Origin: Caulobacter rhizosphaerae
Lineage (GTDB): Bacteria; Pseudomonadota; Alphaproteobacteria; Caulobacterales; Caulobacteraceae
DNA length: 64,000 nucleotides
NCBI RefSeq assembly: GCF_010977555.1
Contig: NZ_CP048815.1
Coordinates: 4,208,501 to 4,272,500, forward strand
Direction of reading: 5' to 3'
The notes under the pieces were generated by a model. The model was given only the letters and a program-made list of their open reading frames with translations, ran no database searches and was not told the DNA's origin. Made by a program: the position numbers and the translations under genes. Positions within the stretch are counted from its first letter, which is position 1, and the number at the start of each line of letters is the position of its first letter. Shown here in pieces: positions 17,091 to 25,652 of the stretch.

Positions 17091-17644
17091 CGATCGAACA
17101 CACCGGCCAGGCCGGCGCGGCGGGCGCCCTGGCGCCCAACCGCCCGGCGATCGCCTGGGCCGCCGACCACTGGCCGCTGCTGGCCTTCATCGCCTGCGCC
17201 GTCATGCTGGGCGTGGCCCATGCCTTCGAGACCTTCGGCAAGCTGGCGCCGTGCCTGCTGTGCCTGAAGCAGCGCGAAGTCTACTGGGTGACCGGCGCGG
17301 TCGCCCTGGTCACGGTGGTGCTGACCCGCACCGCCTGGGCCGACAAGGTGCGCCGGCCGCTGATCCTGCTGATCGGCCTGGGCTTCCTGTACGGCGCGGG
17401 CGTGGCCGCCTACCACGCCGGCGCCGAGTGGAAGTGGTGGCCCGGTCCGGCCGCCTGCGCGGCCGGCGGCGCGGCCTCGGCCGACGACCTGGTGGCCATG
17501 CTGAAGGGCGTCAAGATCGCCGCCCCGTCCTGCGACAAGGCCGTCTGGATCTTCCTGGGCCTGTCGATGGCCGGCTGGAACGCCGTTATCTCGCTGGGCC
17601 TGGCGATCGCCTCGTTCTTCGCCGGCGTCCGTAAGGCGGCCTGA
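17087..17644 (+). CDS. dsbB: Disulfide bond formation protein B
   Basis: A 185-residue four-helix inner membrane protein. The first redox pair is the PCLLCLKQRE motif at the membrane edge (CxxC); the second periplasmic pair is the Cys in PAACAAGG and the Cys in APSCDK. It reoxidises DsbA by passing electrons to ubiquinone. The start overlaps the stop of the DedA gene by 4 bases, and coq7 begins one base after its stop. A quinone biosynthesis gene next to a quinone-using oxidase is a sensible pairing. Confidence 0.9.
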   Translation: MTIEHTGQAGAAGALAPNRPAIAWAADHWPLLAFIACAVMLGVAHAFETFGKLAPCLLCLKQREVYWVTGAVALVTVVLTRTAWADKVRRPLILLIGLGFLYGAGVAAYHAGAEWKWWPGPAACAAGGAASADDLVAMLKGVKIAAPSCDKAVWIFLGLSMAGWNAVISLGLAIASFFAGVRKAA

Positions 17645-17645
17645 G

Positions 17646-18206
17646 ATGAGCCAGCCCGTCCCTCCCCGTCCCGGTCAAGGCGCCCAGAAGGCGCGGCTGG
17701 CCGAGATCCTGCGGGTCGACCAGGCCGGCGAGCTGGCGGCCGTGCACATCTATCGCGGTCAGCAGGCGGTGATGCGCAACGCCCCGGGACGCCAGCGGAT
17801 CGCCGACCAACTGGGCGAGATGGAAGGCCATGAGCAGGTCCATCTGAGCCGCTTCAACGAACTGCTGGGCGAGCGCCAGGTGCGCCCCACCCTGATGTCG
17901 CCCGTCTGGCGCGCCGCCGCCTTCGCCCTGGGCGCCGGCACGGCCCTGCTGGGCCACAAGGCCGCCCATGCCTGCACCGAGGCGGTGGAGACGGTGATCG
18001 AGCAGCACTATGCCGGCCAGATCGCCGAGCTGGAGGCGCGCGACCCCGCCCTGGCGGCCGAGCTCAGCCAGTTCCGCGACGACGAGCTGCACCACAAGGA
18101 CATCGCCATCGGCGAAGGCGCCCTGGAGGCTCCTGCCTATCCCTTGCTGTCGGCGGTGATCCGGGCCGGCTGCCGCGCGGCGATCAAGATCAGCGAAAAG
18201 ATCTGA
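17646..18206 (+). CDS. coq7: Demethoxyubiquinone hydroxylase Coq7
   Basis: A 186-residue ferritin-like di-iron protein. The metal ligands are visible as E/H pairs: GELAAVHIYRGQ, EMEGHEQVH, ETVIEQHY and DDELHHKDIA. It inserts the C6 hydroxyl in the second-last steps of ubiquinone synthesis at the inner membrane. Its ATG follows the dsbB stop by one base. C-terminal hydrophobic stretches (PLLSAVIRAGCRAAIKI) probably touch the membrane. Confidence 0.93.
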   Translation: MSQPVPPRPGQGAQKARLAEILRVDQAGELAAVHIYRGQQAVMRNAPGRQRIADQLGEMEGHEQVHLSRFNELLGERQVRPTLMSPVWRAAAFALGAGTALLGHKAAHACTEAVETVIEQHYAGQIAELEARDPALAAELSQFRDDELHHKDIAIGEGALEAPAYPLLSAVIRAGCRAAIKISEKI

Positions 18207-18318
18207 CCGGCGTTCGCTGCAACGCCGGAAAAAGCGCCCCGAAACTTCCCGCTTGGCGACGTGCGTGGCCGCGCTTACCCATGTCGCCGAAAGATCGCGT
18301 CGCGAGGGGAGTTTTGCT

Positions 18319-20097
18319 TTGCCTACCCAGTTTCACCGCCGGGCCGCGGCCCTGTGCGCCGTCTCGCTGCTGGCCCTCGCCGGCGTCGCCCAGGCCGCGC
18401 CGCCCGCCAAGCCCGCCAAGCCGGCGCCGACCACGGCCCTGACCCTGGGGACCGGCGGCCAGATGCCGGCCGAGGAAGCGGCGGTGACCATCGAGCACGT
18501 CGACCTGAAGCTGAAGGTCCTTCCCGAGCGCAAGGCGATCGAAGGCGACGCCACCCTGACCCTGGCGGCCAAGAGCGCCCTGCCCCGCATCGTCCTGGAC
18601 TTCGACAAGAACTTCGCGGTCAGCGCCCTGATCGTCGACGGCAAGGCCCTGCCCGCCTCCGCCTGGACCAATCCCGAAGGCCGGCTGACCATCACCCCGG
18701 CCGCCCCGATCGCCGCCGGGGCCAAGACCGTGGTCCAGATCCGCTACGCCGGCCAGCCGCACGAGGCCGAGAAGGCGCCGTGGGACGGCGGCTTCGTCTG
18801 GAAGACCGCCCCGACCGGCGAGCCCTGGATCGCCAGCGCCGTGCAGGGCGACGGCTGCGACCTGTTCTGGCCGTGCATCGATTTCCCGACCGGCGAGCCG
18901 CTGCTGGTCGACTTCTACATCACCGTGCCGGCGCCGCTGTCGGCGCCGGCCGGCGGCGTGCTGGTGGACGTCACGGAAAAGGACGGCTGGCGCACCTTCC
19001 ACTGGCGCCAGAAGCAGCCCGACACCTACGCCATCGCCGTCAATGTCGGCCCCTATGTGAAGCTGCAGGACACCTACAAGAGCCGGTTCGGCGACAGCTT
19101 TCCGATCGAGTACTGGTACCTGAAGAGCGACGATCCGGCCAAGGCCAGGGCCCTGTTCGCCGAGTTCCCGACCACGCTGGACTTCTTCGAGCAGATGATC
19201 GGCCCCTACCCGTTCCGCTCGGAAAAGCTGGGCGTCGTCGAGACGCCGCACCTGGGCATGGAACACCAGACCATGAACGCCTACGGCAACGAATATAAGA
19301 AGGACGTCTACGGCTACGACTGGCTGTTCCAGCACGAACTGTCGCACGAATGGTTCGGCAACCAGGTGACCAATGTCGACTGGGACGACATGTGGATCCA
19401 CGAGGGCCTGGGCAGCTACATGCAGCCGCTGTTCTCGCAGTGGCTGCACGGCGACATGGAATACATGACCCGCCTGAACGCCCAGCGGGTGGGCAGCAAG
19501 AACCAGTTCCCGATCGTCTCCGACAAGGTGATGACCGAGGACCAAGTCTACAAGGCCGAAAGCGGCCCGGCGAACGACATCTACGCCAAGGGCTCCAACG
19601 TCATGCACACCCTGCGCGCCACGATCGGCGACGCGGCGTTCTTCAAGGCCGTGCGCATCCTGGTCTATGGTCGCCCCGACCCCAAGCCGGGCAATTTCTC
19701 GCCGCGCTACGCCACGACCAAGGACTTCATCGCGATCGTCAACGACGTGACGGGGAAGGACTACCAGTGGTTCTTCGACGCCTATTTCTACCAGGCCAAG
19801 CTGCCGGAACTGCGCACCGCCCGCGACGGCGACGACCTGGTGCTGAGCTGGAAGACGCCCTCGGGCAAGGCCTTCCCGATGCCGGTCGAGGTCAAGGTCG
19901 GCGACAAGATCGTCACCGCTCCGATGAGCGACAACACCGGCCGCATCAAGGTGGGCGACGCCGTGCCGGTGATCGTCGACCCGGCCTCCAAGATCCTGCG
20001 CCGCCAGCCCTATCTGGAAGAGTACGCCGCCTGGAAGAAGGCCGCGGACGAGGCGGCCAAAAAGGCGGAAACCGCCAAGCCGGCCAAGAAGAAGTAG
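18319..20097 (+). CDS. Secreted M1-family aminopeptidase
   Basis: A 592-residue zinc metallopeptidase. A signal peptide (ALCAVSLLALAGVAQA, cleaved near residue 26) is followed by an Ala/Pro/Lys linker and a beta-sandwich N-domain. The thermolysin-like domain has HELSH (H339, E340, H343) and the third ligand E362 in WIHEGLGSYM. LGMEHQTMNAYG is the exopeptidase loop. A Lys/Ala-rich tail ends the protein. The start is TTG at 18319 with AGGGGAG at 18305-18311; an in-frame TTG at 18253 has no such site. Convergent with GH31, with 10 bases between the stops. Confidence 0.93.
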   Translation: MPTQFHRRAAALCAVSLLALAGVAQAAPPAKPAKPAPTTALTLGTGGQMPAEEAAVTIEHVDLKLKVLPERKAIEGDATLTLAAKSALPRIVLDFDKNFAVSALIVDGKALPASAWTNPEGRLTITPAAPIAAGAKTVVQIRYAGQPHEAEKAPWDGGFVWKTAPTGEPWIASAVQGDGCDLFWPCIDFPTGEPLLVDFYITVPAPLSAPAGGVLVDVTEKDGWRTFHWRQKQPDTYAIAVNVGPYVKLQDTYKSRFGDSFPIEYWYLKSDDPAKARALFAEFPTTLDFFEQMIGPYPFRSEKLGVVETPHLGMEHQTMNAYGNEYKKDVYGYDWLFQHELSHEWFGNQVTNVDWDDMWIHEGLGSYMQPLFSQWLHGDMEYMTRLNAQRVGSKNQFPIVSDKVMTEDQVYKAESGPANDIYAKGSNVMHTLRATIGDAAFFKAVRILVYGRPDPKPGNFSPRYATTKDFIAIVNDVTGKDYQWFFDAYFYQAKLPELRTARDGDDLVLSWKTPSGKAFPMPVEVKVGDKIVTAPMSDNTGRIKVGDAVPVIVDPASKILRRQPYLEEYAAWKKAADEAAKKAETAKPAKKK

Positions 20098-20107
20098 GCG
20101 CTGGACG

Positions 20108-22504
20108 CTACCGCCCGAACGACACGGCCGTGGCCGTCCCGTCGTAGCGGACCAGCTTCGACCGCGTCCGCCGGCCGTCGACCAGCACGACCTTGAAGGT
20201 CCGTTCCCGGGCCAGGCCTGGGAATGTTCCGGCCCGCGCGCCCACGTCCAGCCGGCGCGCGGCGTCGTTCCAGGTCAGGCCGATGGTCGCCCGCTCGCCG
20301 CGTTCATAGGCATGGCCGTCGCCGGCGTCGTCATAGAGGGTGAAGGTCCCGTCGGCGCCGGCATAGACCCTCAGCTCGACCGGTCCCTGCGGCGCCTGGT
20401 CGGCGTATTGGACGGCCTCGCCCAGCGGCAGGATCGCCCCGGCCCGGGCGAACAGCGGGATGCGGTCGATCGGAGCCGGGGCTTCGATCCAGCGGTTGGC
20501 GCCCACCGGCTTGCCGGTCCAGAAGTCGTACCAGCCCGCCGTCCTGGGCAGGAACACCTGGCGCGAGGTCTGGCCGGCCTTGGTCACCGGGGCGACCATC
20601 AGGGCCGGGCCGAACAGGAACTGGTCGCCGATGTTCCACACCCGCTCGTCGGTGCGCCAGTCCATGACCAGCGGCCGCATGATGGTGCCCGAACGGTCGG
20701 TCACGGCCCAGGCCAGGGCGTAGAGGTAAGGCAGCAGCCGATAGCGCAGCCGGTCGTAGTCCAGCAGGATCGGCTGCATCGAACCATAGGCGAACAGGTC
20801 GTTCTGGTTGTTGGCCCGCTTGCCATGGGTGCGGAGCAGCGGGTTGAACACCCCAAACTGATACCAGCGGACATACAGCTCCTGGAACGCCGGGTCGCGG
20901 GTGTCGGGACCGCGCGGCGGGTTGTCGAGCACGCCCTGGTAATAGCCGCCGATGTCGGTGGTCCAGTACGGCATGCCCGACAGGGCGAAGTTCAGCCCGC
21001 CGGCCATCTGGCGTTCGAACACCGGGAAGCTGTTGAGGATGTCGCCCGACCACGAGGCCGCGCCGTAGCGCTGGACGCCGGCGAAGGACGAGCGCGACAG
21101 GATGAACACCCGTTTGTCGTCGCGCTGGGCCCGCCAGTGGTCATGAACCCCGCCGACGTGGGCCAGGGGGAAGATGTTGTTGTAGAGCTCGCCCGGGCCG
21201 ATCGCCAGCCGGCGGCCCGCCAGGGTGCGATCGGTCTCGGCCATGGTCGGCAGGTGCAGTTCCGGCTCGGAGCCGTCCAGCCAGAACGAATCCCAGCCCT
21301 GGTCCAGCAACTTGCCGCCCAGGTGCGACCAGTAGAGATCGGCCGCCTCGCGGTTGGTGGGGTCGTAGAGCGCCGTGCCGGGGATCAGCCAGCCGCGCGC
21401 CTTCATGTCGGCGTACAGGTCGGACGACTTGCTCAGCAGCGGCCACAGGCTGAGCAGGGTGTGGACATGGCGCTGGCGCAAGGCCGCCAGCAGGCCGGGC
21501 ACGTCCGGATAGGCCTCGGGGCGGAACGGCGGGTCGCCCATGCGGCTCCACCACTTCCAGTCCTGCACCACCACGTCGACCGGCGCGTCGGCCGCGCGGT
21601 GCCTGGCCGTGACGTCCAGCAGGTCCTGGGCGCTGTCATAGTGGTCCATCGACTGGAACAGGCCATAGGCCCAGCGCGGGAACAGCGGCGCCTGGCCGGT
21701 CAGCCGGCGATAGGCCCCGACGATGTCGTCGAACTCCGGGCCGTGGATGAACAGGTAGTCGATCGCCTGGGCCGCGTCGGCCTGGAGAGTCATCTCGGTG
21801 GGAAAGCGATTGTCCATCGTCGAGGCCGCCGCCGTGTTCCACAGCAGGCCATAGCCCTCCGTCGAGACCATCAGCGGATGGGCGATGTCGGTATTGGCCT
21901 GGGCCAGCCGCACGACGCCGCCCTGGTAGTTGAACTGGCCGCCCTGATGCTGGCCCAGGCCGTAGATCCCTTGGCGCAGCACGGGGTGGAAGCGCTCGGT
22001 CACCTTGAAGGCGTTCTGGCCGTCCGACAGTTTCACGGGGTCGTAGACCCGAGGCCGCTCGCCCATCTCCTGCAGCAATATGCGGTCGCCCTGCCCCGCG
22101 CTTGCGTCCAGGAAGGTCAGGGTCCCATCGGCCAGTGAGATCGACACGCGGAACGCGCCGGTGTCGAGGACCTTGGCGGCGACCGACGCACCGGCCCCGC
22201 CGGCGCCCGCCGCGGTGTTGCTGCCCGTACCGGCCGCCGCGGCGTCGCGCAGAACGAAGGCCTGGGGCGTACAGGCCTTGGCGAACCAGGGCTGGCTCGG
22301 CGATGATCCCGCCGCCGCGCCGTCCGGACTGGCGACCACGCGCACCATGTCCTTGTCGCAGACGGTCACCCGCATCACGTCCACGCCGTTGCGCACGACC
22401 ACGGCGCCGTTCTCCTGGGTGACCGACACGGTCGCGGCCCAGGCAGCGGCGGGCAGGCAGAGCGCCAGGCCCAATGACAGTCGACACGCCATGCGATGCA
22501 GCAA
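20108..22504 (-). CDS. GH31 alpha-glycosidase, secreted
   Basis: A 798-residue glycoside hydrolase. A signal peptide (LSLGLALCLPAAAWA) is followed by the N-terminal beta-domain and a (beta/alpha)8 barrel beginning near PRWAYGLFQS. The nucleophile is D410 in WLDGSEPEL and the acid/base Asp is in SWSGDI. A proximal C-domain and a DUF5110-like C-terminus (LYDDAGDGHAYERG) follow. GH31 members are retaining alpha-glucosidases, alpha-xylosidases or alpha-galactosidases; which one is not decided. The start is set at TTG 22504 (GGAG 7 bases upstream); ATG at 22492 is the alternative. It follows the TonB receptor on the same strand, with a hairpin between. Confidence 0.9.
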   Translation of the reverse strand: MLHRMACRLSLGLALCLPAAAWAATVSVTQENGAVVVRNGVDVMRVTVCDKDMVRVVASPDGAAAGSSPSQPWFAKACTPQAFVLRDAAAAGTGSNTAAGAGGAGASVAAKVLDTGAFRVSISLADGTLTFLDASAGQGDRILLQEMGERPRVYDPVKLSDGQNAFKVTERFHPVLRQGIYGLGQHQGGQFNYQGGVVRLAQANTDIAHPLMVSTEGYGLLWNTAAASTMDNRFPTEMTLQADAAQAIDYLFIHGPEFDDIVGAYRRLTGQAPLFPRWAYGLFQSMDHYDSAQDLLDVTARHRAADAPVDVVVQDWKWWSRMGDPPFRPEAYPDVPGLLAALRQRHVHTLLSLWPLLSKSSDLYADMKARGWLIPGTALYDPTNREAADLYWSHLGGKLLDQGWDSFWLDGSEPELHLPTMAETDRTLAGRRLAIGPGELYNNIFPLAHVGGVHDHWRAQRDDKRVFILSRSSFAGVQRYGAASWSGDILNSFPVFERQMAGGLNFALSGMPYWTTDIGGYYQGVLDNPPRGPDTRDPAFQELYVRWYQFGVFNPLLRTHGKRANNQNDLFAYGSMQPILLDYDRLRYRLLPYLYALAWAVTDRSGTIMRPLVMDWRTDERVWNIGDQFLFGPALMVAPVTKAGQTSRQVFLPRTAGWYDFWTGKPVGANRWIEAPAPIDRIPLFARAGAILPLGEAVQYADQAPQGPVELRVYAGADGTFTLYDDAGDGHAYERGERATIGLTWNDAARRLDVGARAGTFPGLARERTFKVVLVDGRRTRSKLVRYDGTATAVSFGR

Positions 22505-22538
22505 CGCCGGTCTCCGCTCTCGCCTCCTGGAGACAAGA

Positions 22539-22569
22539 GCGGCGCCGGTCGGACAAGGACCGGCGCCGC
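22539..22569 (-). terminator. Hairpin between TonB receptor and GH31
   Basis: Twelve-bp perfect arms GCGGCGCCGGTC / GACCGGCGCCGC with a 7-base loop, followed on the minus strand by TCTTGTCTC. It lies 48 bases after the receptor stop and 34 before the GH31 start. It could be a partial terminator or an mRNA 3'-end stabiliser, making receptor mRNA more abundant than enzyme mRNA. Confidence 0.6.
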
Positions 22570-22617
22570 AATAACGGATCATGCGGGAGGAGGCGCAATC
22601 ACCGTCAGCCGATCGGA

Positions 22618-25539
22618 TCAGTAGGTGTAGCGAACGCCCAGATAGAACTGGCGGCCGCCGATCCGATAGTTCTCGAAACGTTGGGTCTTGGAGTCGACGT
22701 ACGAGATGTCCTTCTCGTTGGTCAGGTTCAGGGCGTCGATGCTGAACGACAGCTGGTCGCTCACCTTGTACGAGGCCGAGCCGTCCAGGAACGTGGTCGA
22801 CAGGTTGCCTTGGACATCCTGGTTGTAGCGGCCGGGCACGGCGGTCAGGTACTTGTCGCGATAGTTCACCGAGATGCGGGCCTGCGCCTTGCCGCGCTCG
22901 TAGTAGAGCGTGGCGTTGTAGGCGTTCTTCGACAGGTTCAGCAGCGGCGCGCTGATCGTCTGGGCCCCGGCCGCCGTGCTGGCGAAGTAGTCGATGTCGG
23001 AGTCGACATAGGTGTAATTGGCCAGGAGGCCGAAGCCCCGCAGCGCCTTGGGCAGGAAGTCCAGCGGCTGCTGGTAGTTCAGCTCCAGCCCCTTCAGCGG
23101 ACCGCCAGGGGTGTTGACGACGTTGGTGATGCTGAAGTCGTCGTTGGCGTTGACGCCCGTGCCGTCCAGCAGCGACACCGGCAGGCCGGTCGAGGAATAG
23201 GGCGCCGCGGTGGTGATGGTCTGCACATAGGTGCTGATCTTCTTGTAGAACAGGCCCGCCGACAGGATCACGCCGGGCTTGGGATACCATTCGACCGAGA
23301 AGTCGGCGGTCTTGGCGCGATACGGGTCGAGGTTGGCGTTGCCGGTCGAAACGCTGCGCGAGCCGCCGGCCACTGACACGGTGGTCGCCGCCGCCAGGTT
23401 GCCCAGGGCCGGACGGGCCATGACCTTGGCGGCCGAGAAACGGATCAACAGCTTGTCGTTCGGCTCGGCCACCAGGTTCATCGACGGCAGGGTGTCGTCA
23501 TAGGCGCGCTCGACGGTGGTCTGCACGAAGCCCGCCGGGTTCACCGTGGTCGGCACGTTGGTGTAGAAGGTCGAGGTCTGCCTGGTCTCGACATAGCGCA
23601 CGCCAAGGTCGCCGCGCACCCGCCAGGTTCCGAGGCCCTGGTCGAAATTGGCCATCAGGTAGCCGGTCCTGTCCTCCTCCCGCACCGAGCGGTTCTCGCC
23701 GCGCACGCTGGCCACGCTCTGTGACAGGGCGGTCCGGCCGGTATTGCCGTAGATGTCATAGGCGGCGGCGAAGGCGTCGATGTTCGGCGTCGTCCAGCAG
23801 GTCGGGGTCGGGCTGGGGACCTTCATGTTGCCCAGGCCGCAGAACTGCTCGGTCAGGCTCTGGATCGTGTAGCCCGACGGAATGGCCGGGAAATTGGCCT
23901 CGCCCAGGGCGTAGCGGTAGGACTGGGCGTTGAAGTCGTACTGTTTCCAGTTGGCGCCGGCGCGGATCGAGAAGCCGTCGCTGAGGGCGTACTTTCCGTT
24001 CAGCTGGACGGTCTTGTAGCTGTTGTCGGTGTAGTTGGGGCGCAGACGGATCTCCGGACCAGTGGGGCCCGTGCCGCCCGGCTGGGTCACGGTCGGGCCG
24101 AAGTACCACAGGGCCGGATTGGTGACGTCGAAGCCGTAGCTGATGGCCGGCAGGTACTGGCCTTTGGGCCGGATGTCGATCGAATAGCCGTCGACGTTGA
24201 AGCGGTCGATCTGGGTGGAAATGTCATTGAAATTGTCGAAGTCGGAATAGGAATAGCCGACCACGCCGTCGAGGCTGAACTTGTCGCCGAACTTGTGCTC
24301 GCCGTTCAGGGTCCATTGGCCGAAGTCGGTCGAGAACACGTCGCGGTTATGTTCCGAGCGCATGTCGACATTGTCGAACAGGCCGTATTGCAGGGTGTTG
24401 TCGGCATCCAGGATCATGTCTCGGACCAGCATCTCGGGCTTGCCGCCCTGCGAAGCGCCGCGGCTGAAGCCGATGGCCTCCAGGGGCCAGTCGTCGCGGT
24501 TGACCTTGTAGCGCGAGAACAGTCCGTCCAGCGTGACCTTGGTGTCCTCGTCCGGCGCCCATTGCAGCGAGCCCGTCAGGCCCAGGCGCTCGGTCTTTCC
24601 CAGGCCCTGCACGTAGCGCATGAAGCGCGGATAGTAGGTCGTGGGCGCGCTGGCCAGGTTGTAGATCTCGGTGGCGTGGGCGAACTCGGCGGCCGGCACG
24701 TCGCAGAGCCCGCCCGTGCCGGTGGTCGGCCGGCACCAGCCCCCATCGCCCGTACCCTGGTTCCACAGGCCCGAGCTGGACTGCTGGAAGTTCACCGCCG
24801 TCTTCGAATAGGCGATCGAGAACAGCGCCCCCAGCCTGTCGTCGGCGAAGGTGTTGCTGACCAGCAGGGCCAGGCGCGGGCGGGTCTTCTCGGTCTGGTC
24901 GTTGTAGCCGGCCTGGGCCGAGGCGGCGAGCTTGAAGCCCTTGTAGTCGAACGGATGGCCGGTGGTCAGGTCGACCGTCGCGCCCAGCGACCCCTCCTCC
25001 ACGTCGGCCGACGGCGTCTTGCGCACGTCGATGCGGTTGAAGAGTTCGGAGGCGAAGACGTTGAAGTCGAAGCCCCGGCCGCGGTTGGCGCCGCCATAGC
25101 CGTCGGTGGAGGCCTGGGCCTCCATGCCGTTGATCCGCACGCGGGTGAAGTCGGGTCCCAGGCCTCGCACCGACAGCGCCCGTCCCTCGCCCTGATCGCG
25201 GCTGATCGCGACGCCGGGAATGCGCTGGATCGACTCGGCCAGGTTGTTGTCGGGGAACTTGGCGATGTCCTCGGCGAGGATCGAGTCGACCACGCCGGTG
25301 TTGCTGCGCTTCAGCTCCAGCGCCCGCTGCAGGCTATTGCGAAAGCCGGTGACGACGACCTCGGTCACGGCGTCGGCAGGGACGTCCTGGGCCTGGACCA
25401 GCGGGGCCTCGGCGGCCGGGGCGGGCTGGCCGCTGACGGTGGTCACGGCCTCGCCGGCCTGGGCGACGTCGCCCAGGGCCAGGACCAGCGCCAGACTGGA
25501 AACGCCGCCGATCAGGCGCGCGTGAACCTTATCGATCAT
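22618..25539 (-). CDS. TonB-dependent receptor, carbohydrate type (receptor 1)
   Basis: A 973-residue outer membrane transporter. A signal peptide (ALVLALGDVAQA) is followed by a short linker and a TonB-box region (EVVVTGFRNSLQRALELKR). The plug has FPDNNLAESIQRIPGVAI and SVRGLGPDFTRVRINGMEA. A 22-strand barrel ends in FYLGVRYTY with the C-terminal aromatic. This is the Xanthomonas/Caulobacter TonB receptor subfamily that takes up plant oligosaccharides. GGAGAGGGGAAACG precedes the ATG. Between GH106 (upstream) and GH31 (downstream) on the same strand, so the ligand is probably an RG-I oligosaccharide. Confidence 0.93.
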   Translation of the reverse strand: MIDKVHARLIGGVSSLALVLALGDVAQAGEAVTTVSGQPAPAAEAPLVQAQDVPADAVTEVVVTGFRNSLQRALELKRSNTGVVDSILAEDIAKFPDNNLAESIQRIPGVAISRDQGEGRALSVRGLGPDFTRVRINGMEAQASTDGYGGANRGRGFDFNVFASELFNRIDVRKTPSADVEEGSLGATVDLTTGHPFDYKGFKLAASAQAGYNDQTEKTRPRLALLVSNTFADDRLGALFSIAYSKTAVNFQQSSSGLWNQGTGDGGWCRPTTGTGGLCDVPAAEFAHATEIYNLASAPTTYYPRFMRYVQGLGKTERLGLTGSLQWAPDEDTKVTLDGLFSRYKVNRDDWPLEAIGFSRGASQGGKPEMLVRDMILDADNTLQYGLFDNVDMRSEHNRDVFSTDFGQWTLNGEHKFGDKFSLDGVVGYSYSDFDNFNDISTQIDRFNVDGYSIDIRPKGQYLPAISYGFDVTNPALWYFGPTVTQPGGTGPTGPEIRLRPNYTDNSYKTVQLNGKYALSDGFSIRAGANWKQYDFNAQSYRYALGEANFPAIPSGYTIQSLTEQFCGLGNMKVPSPTPTCWTTPNIDAFAAAYDIYGNTGRTALSQSVASVRGENRSVREEDRTGYLMANFDQGLGTWRVRGDLGVRYVETRQTSTFYTNVPTTVNPAGFVQTTVERAYDDTLPSMNLVAEPNDKLLIRFSAAKVMARPALGNLAAATTVSVAGGSRSVSTGNANLDPYRAKTADFSVEWYPKPGVILSAGLFYKKISTYVQTITTAAPYSSTGLPVSLLDGTGVNANDDFSITNVVNTPGGPLKGLELNYQQPLDFLPKALRGFGLLANYTYVDSDIDYFASTAAGAQTISAPLLNLSKNAYNATLYYERGKAQARISVNYRDKYLTAVPGRYNQDVQGNLSTTFLDGSASYKVSDQLSFSIDALNLTNEKDISYVDSKTQRFENYRIGGRQFYLGVRYTY

Positions 25540-25604
25540 TCGTTTCCCCTCTCCTGGCGGTCGGCGCCGCGCGTTCTAAGGCGCGCTTCTGCGAGCAACT
25601 GGAG

Positions 25605-25622
25605 TGATCAGTATACCAGTTC
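25605..25622. promoter_or_regulatory. Candidate operator upstream of TonB receptor 1
   Basis: ATCAGTATACCAGTTC contains the perfect core GTATAC flanked by CA/CC and lies about 70 bases before the receptor start. It resembles TGGTATACCA-type palindromes. Related half-sites occur before GH106 (28944-28964) and in the receptor 3/PL1 gap (52245-52255). Regulator unknown. Confidence 0.35.
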
Positions 25623-25652
25623 AGAGTCTTGGCAAGGCGTGACAGAAACCGG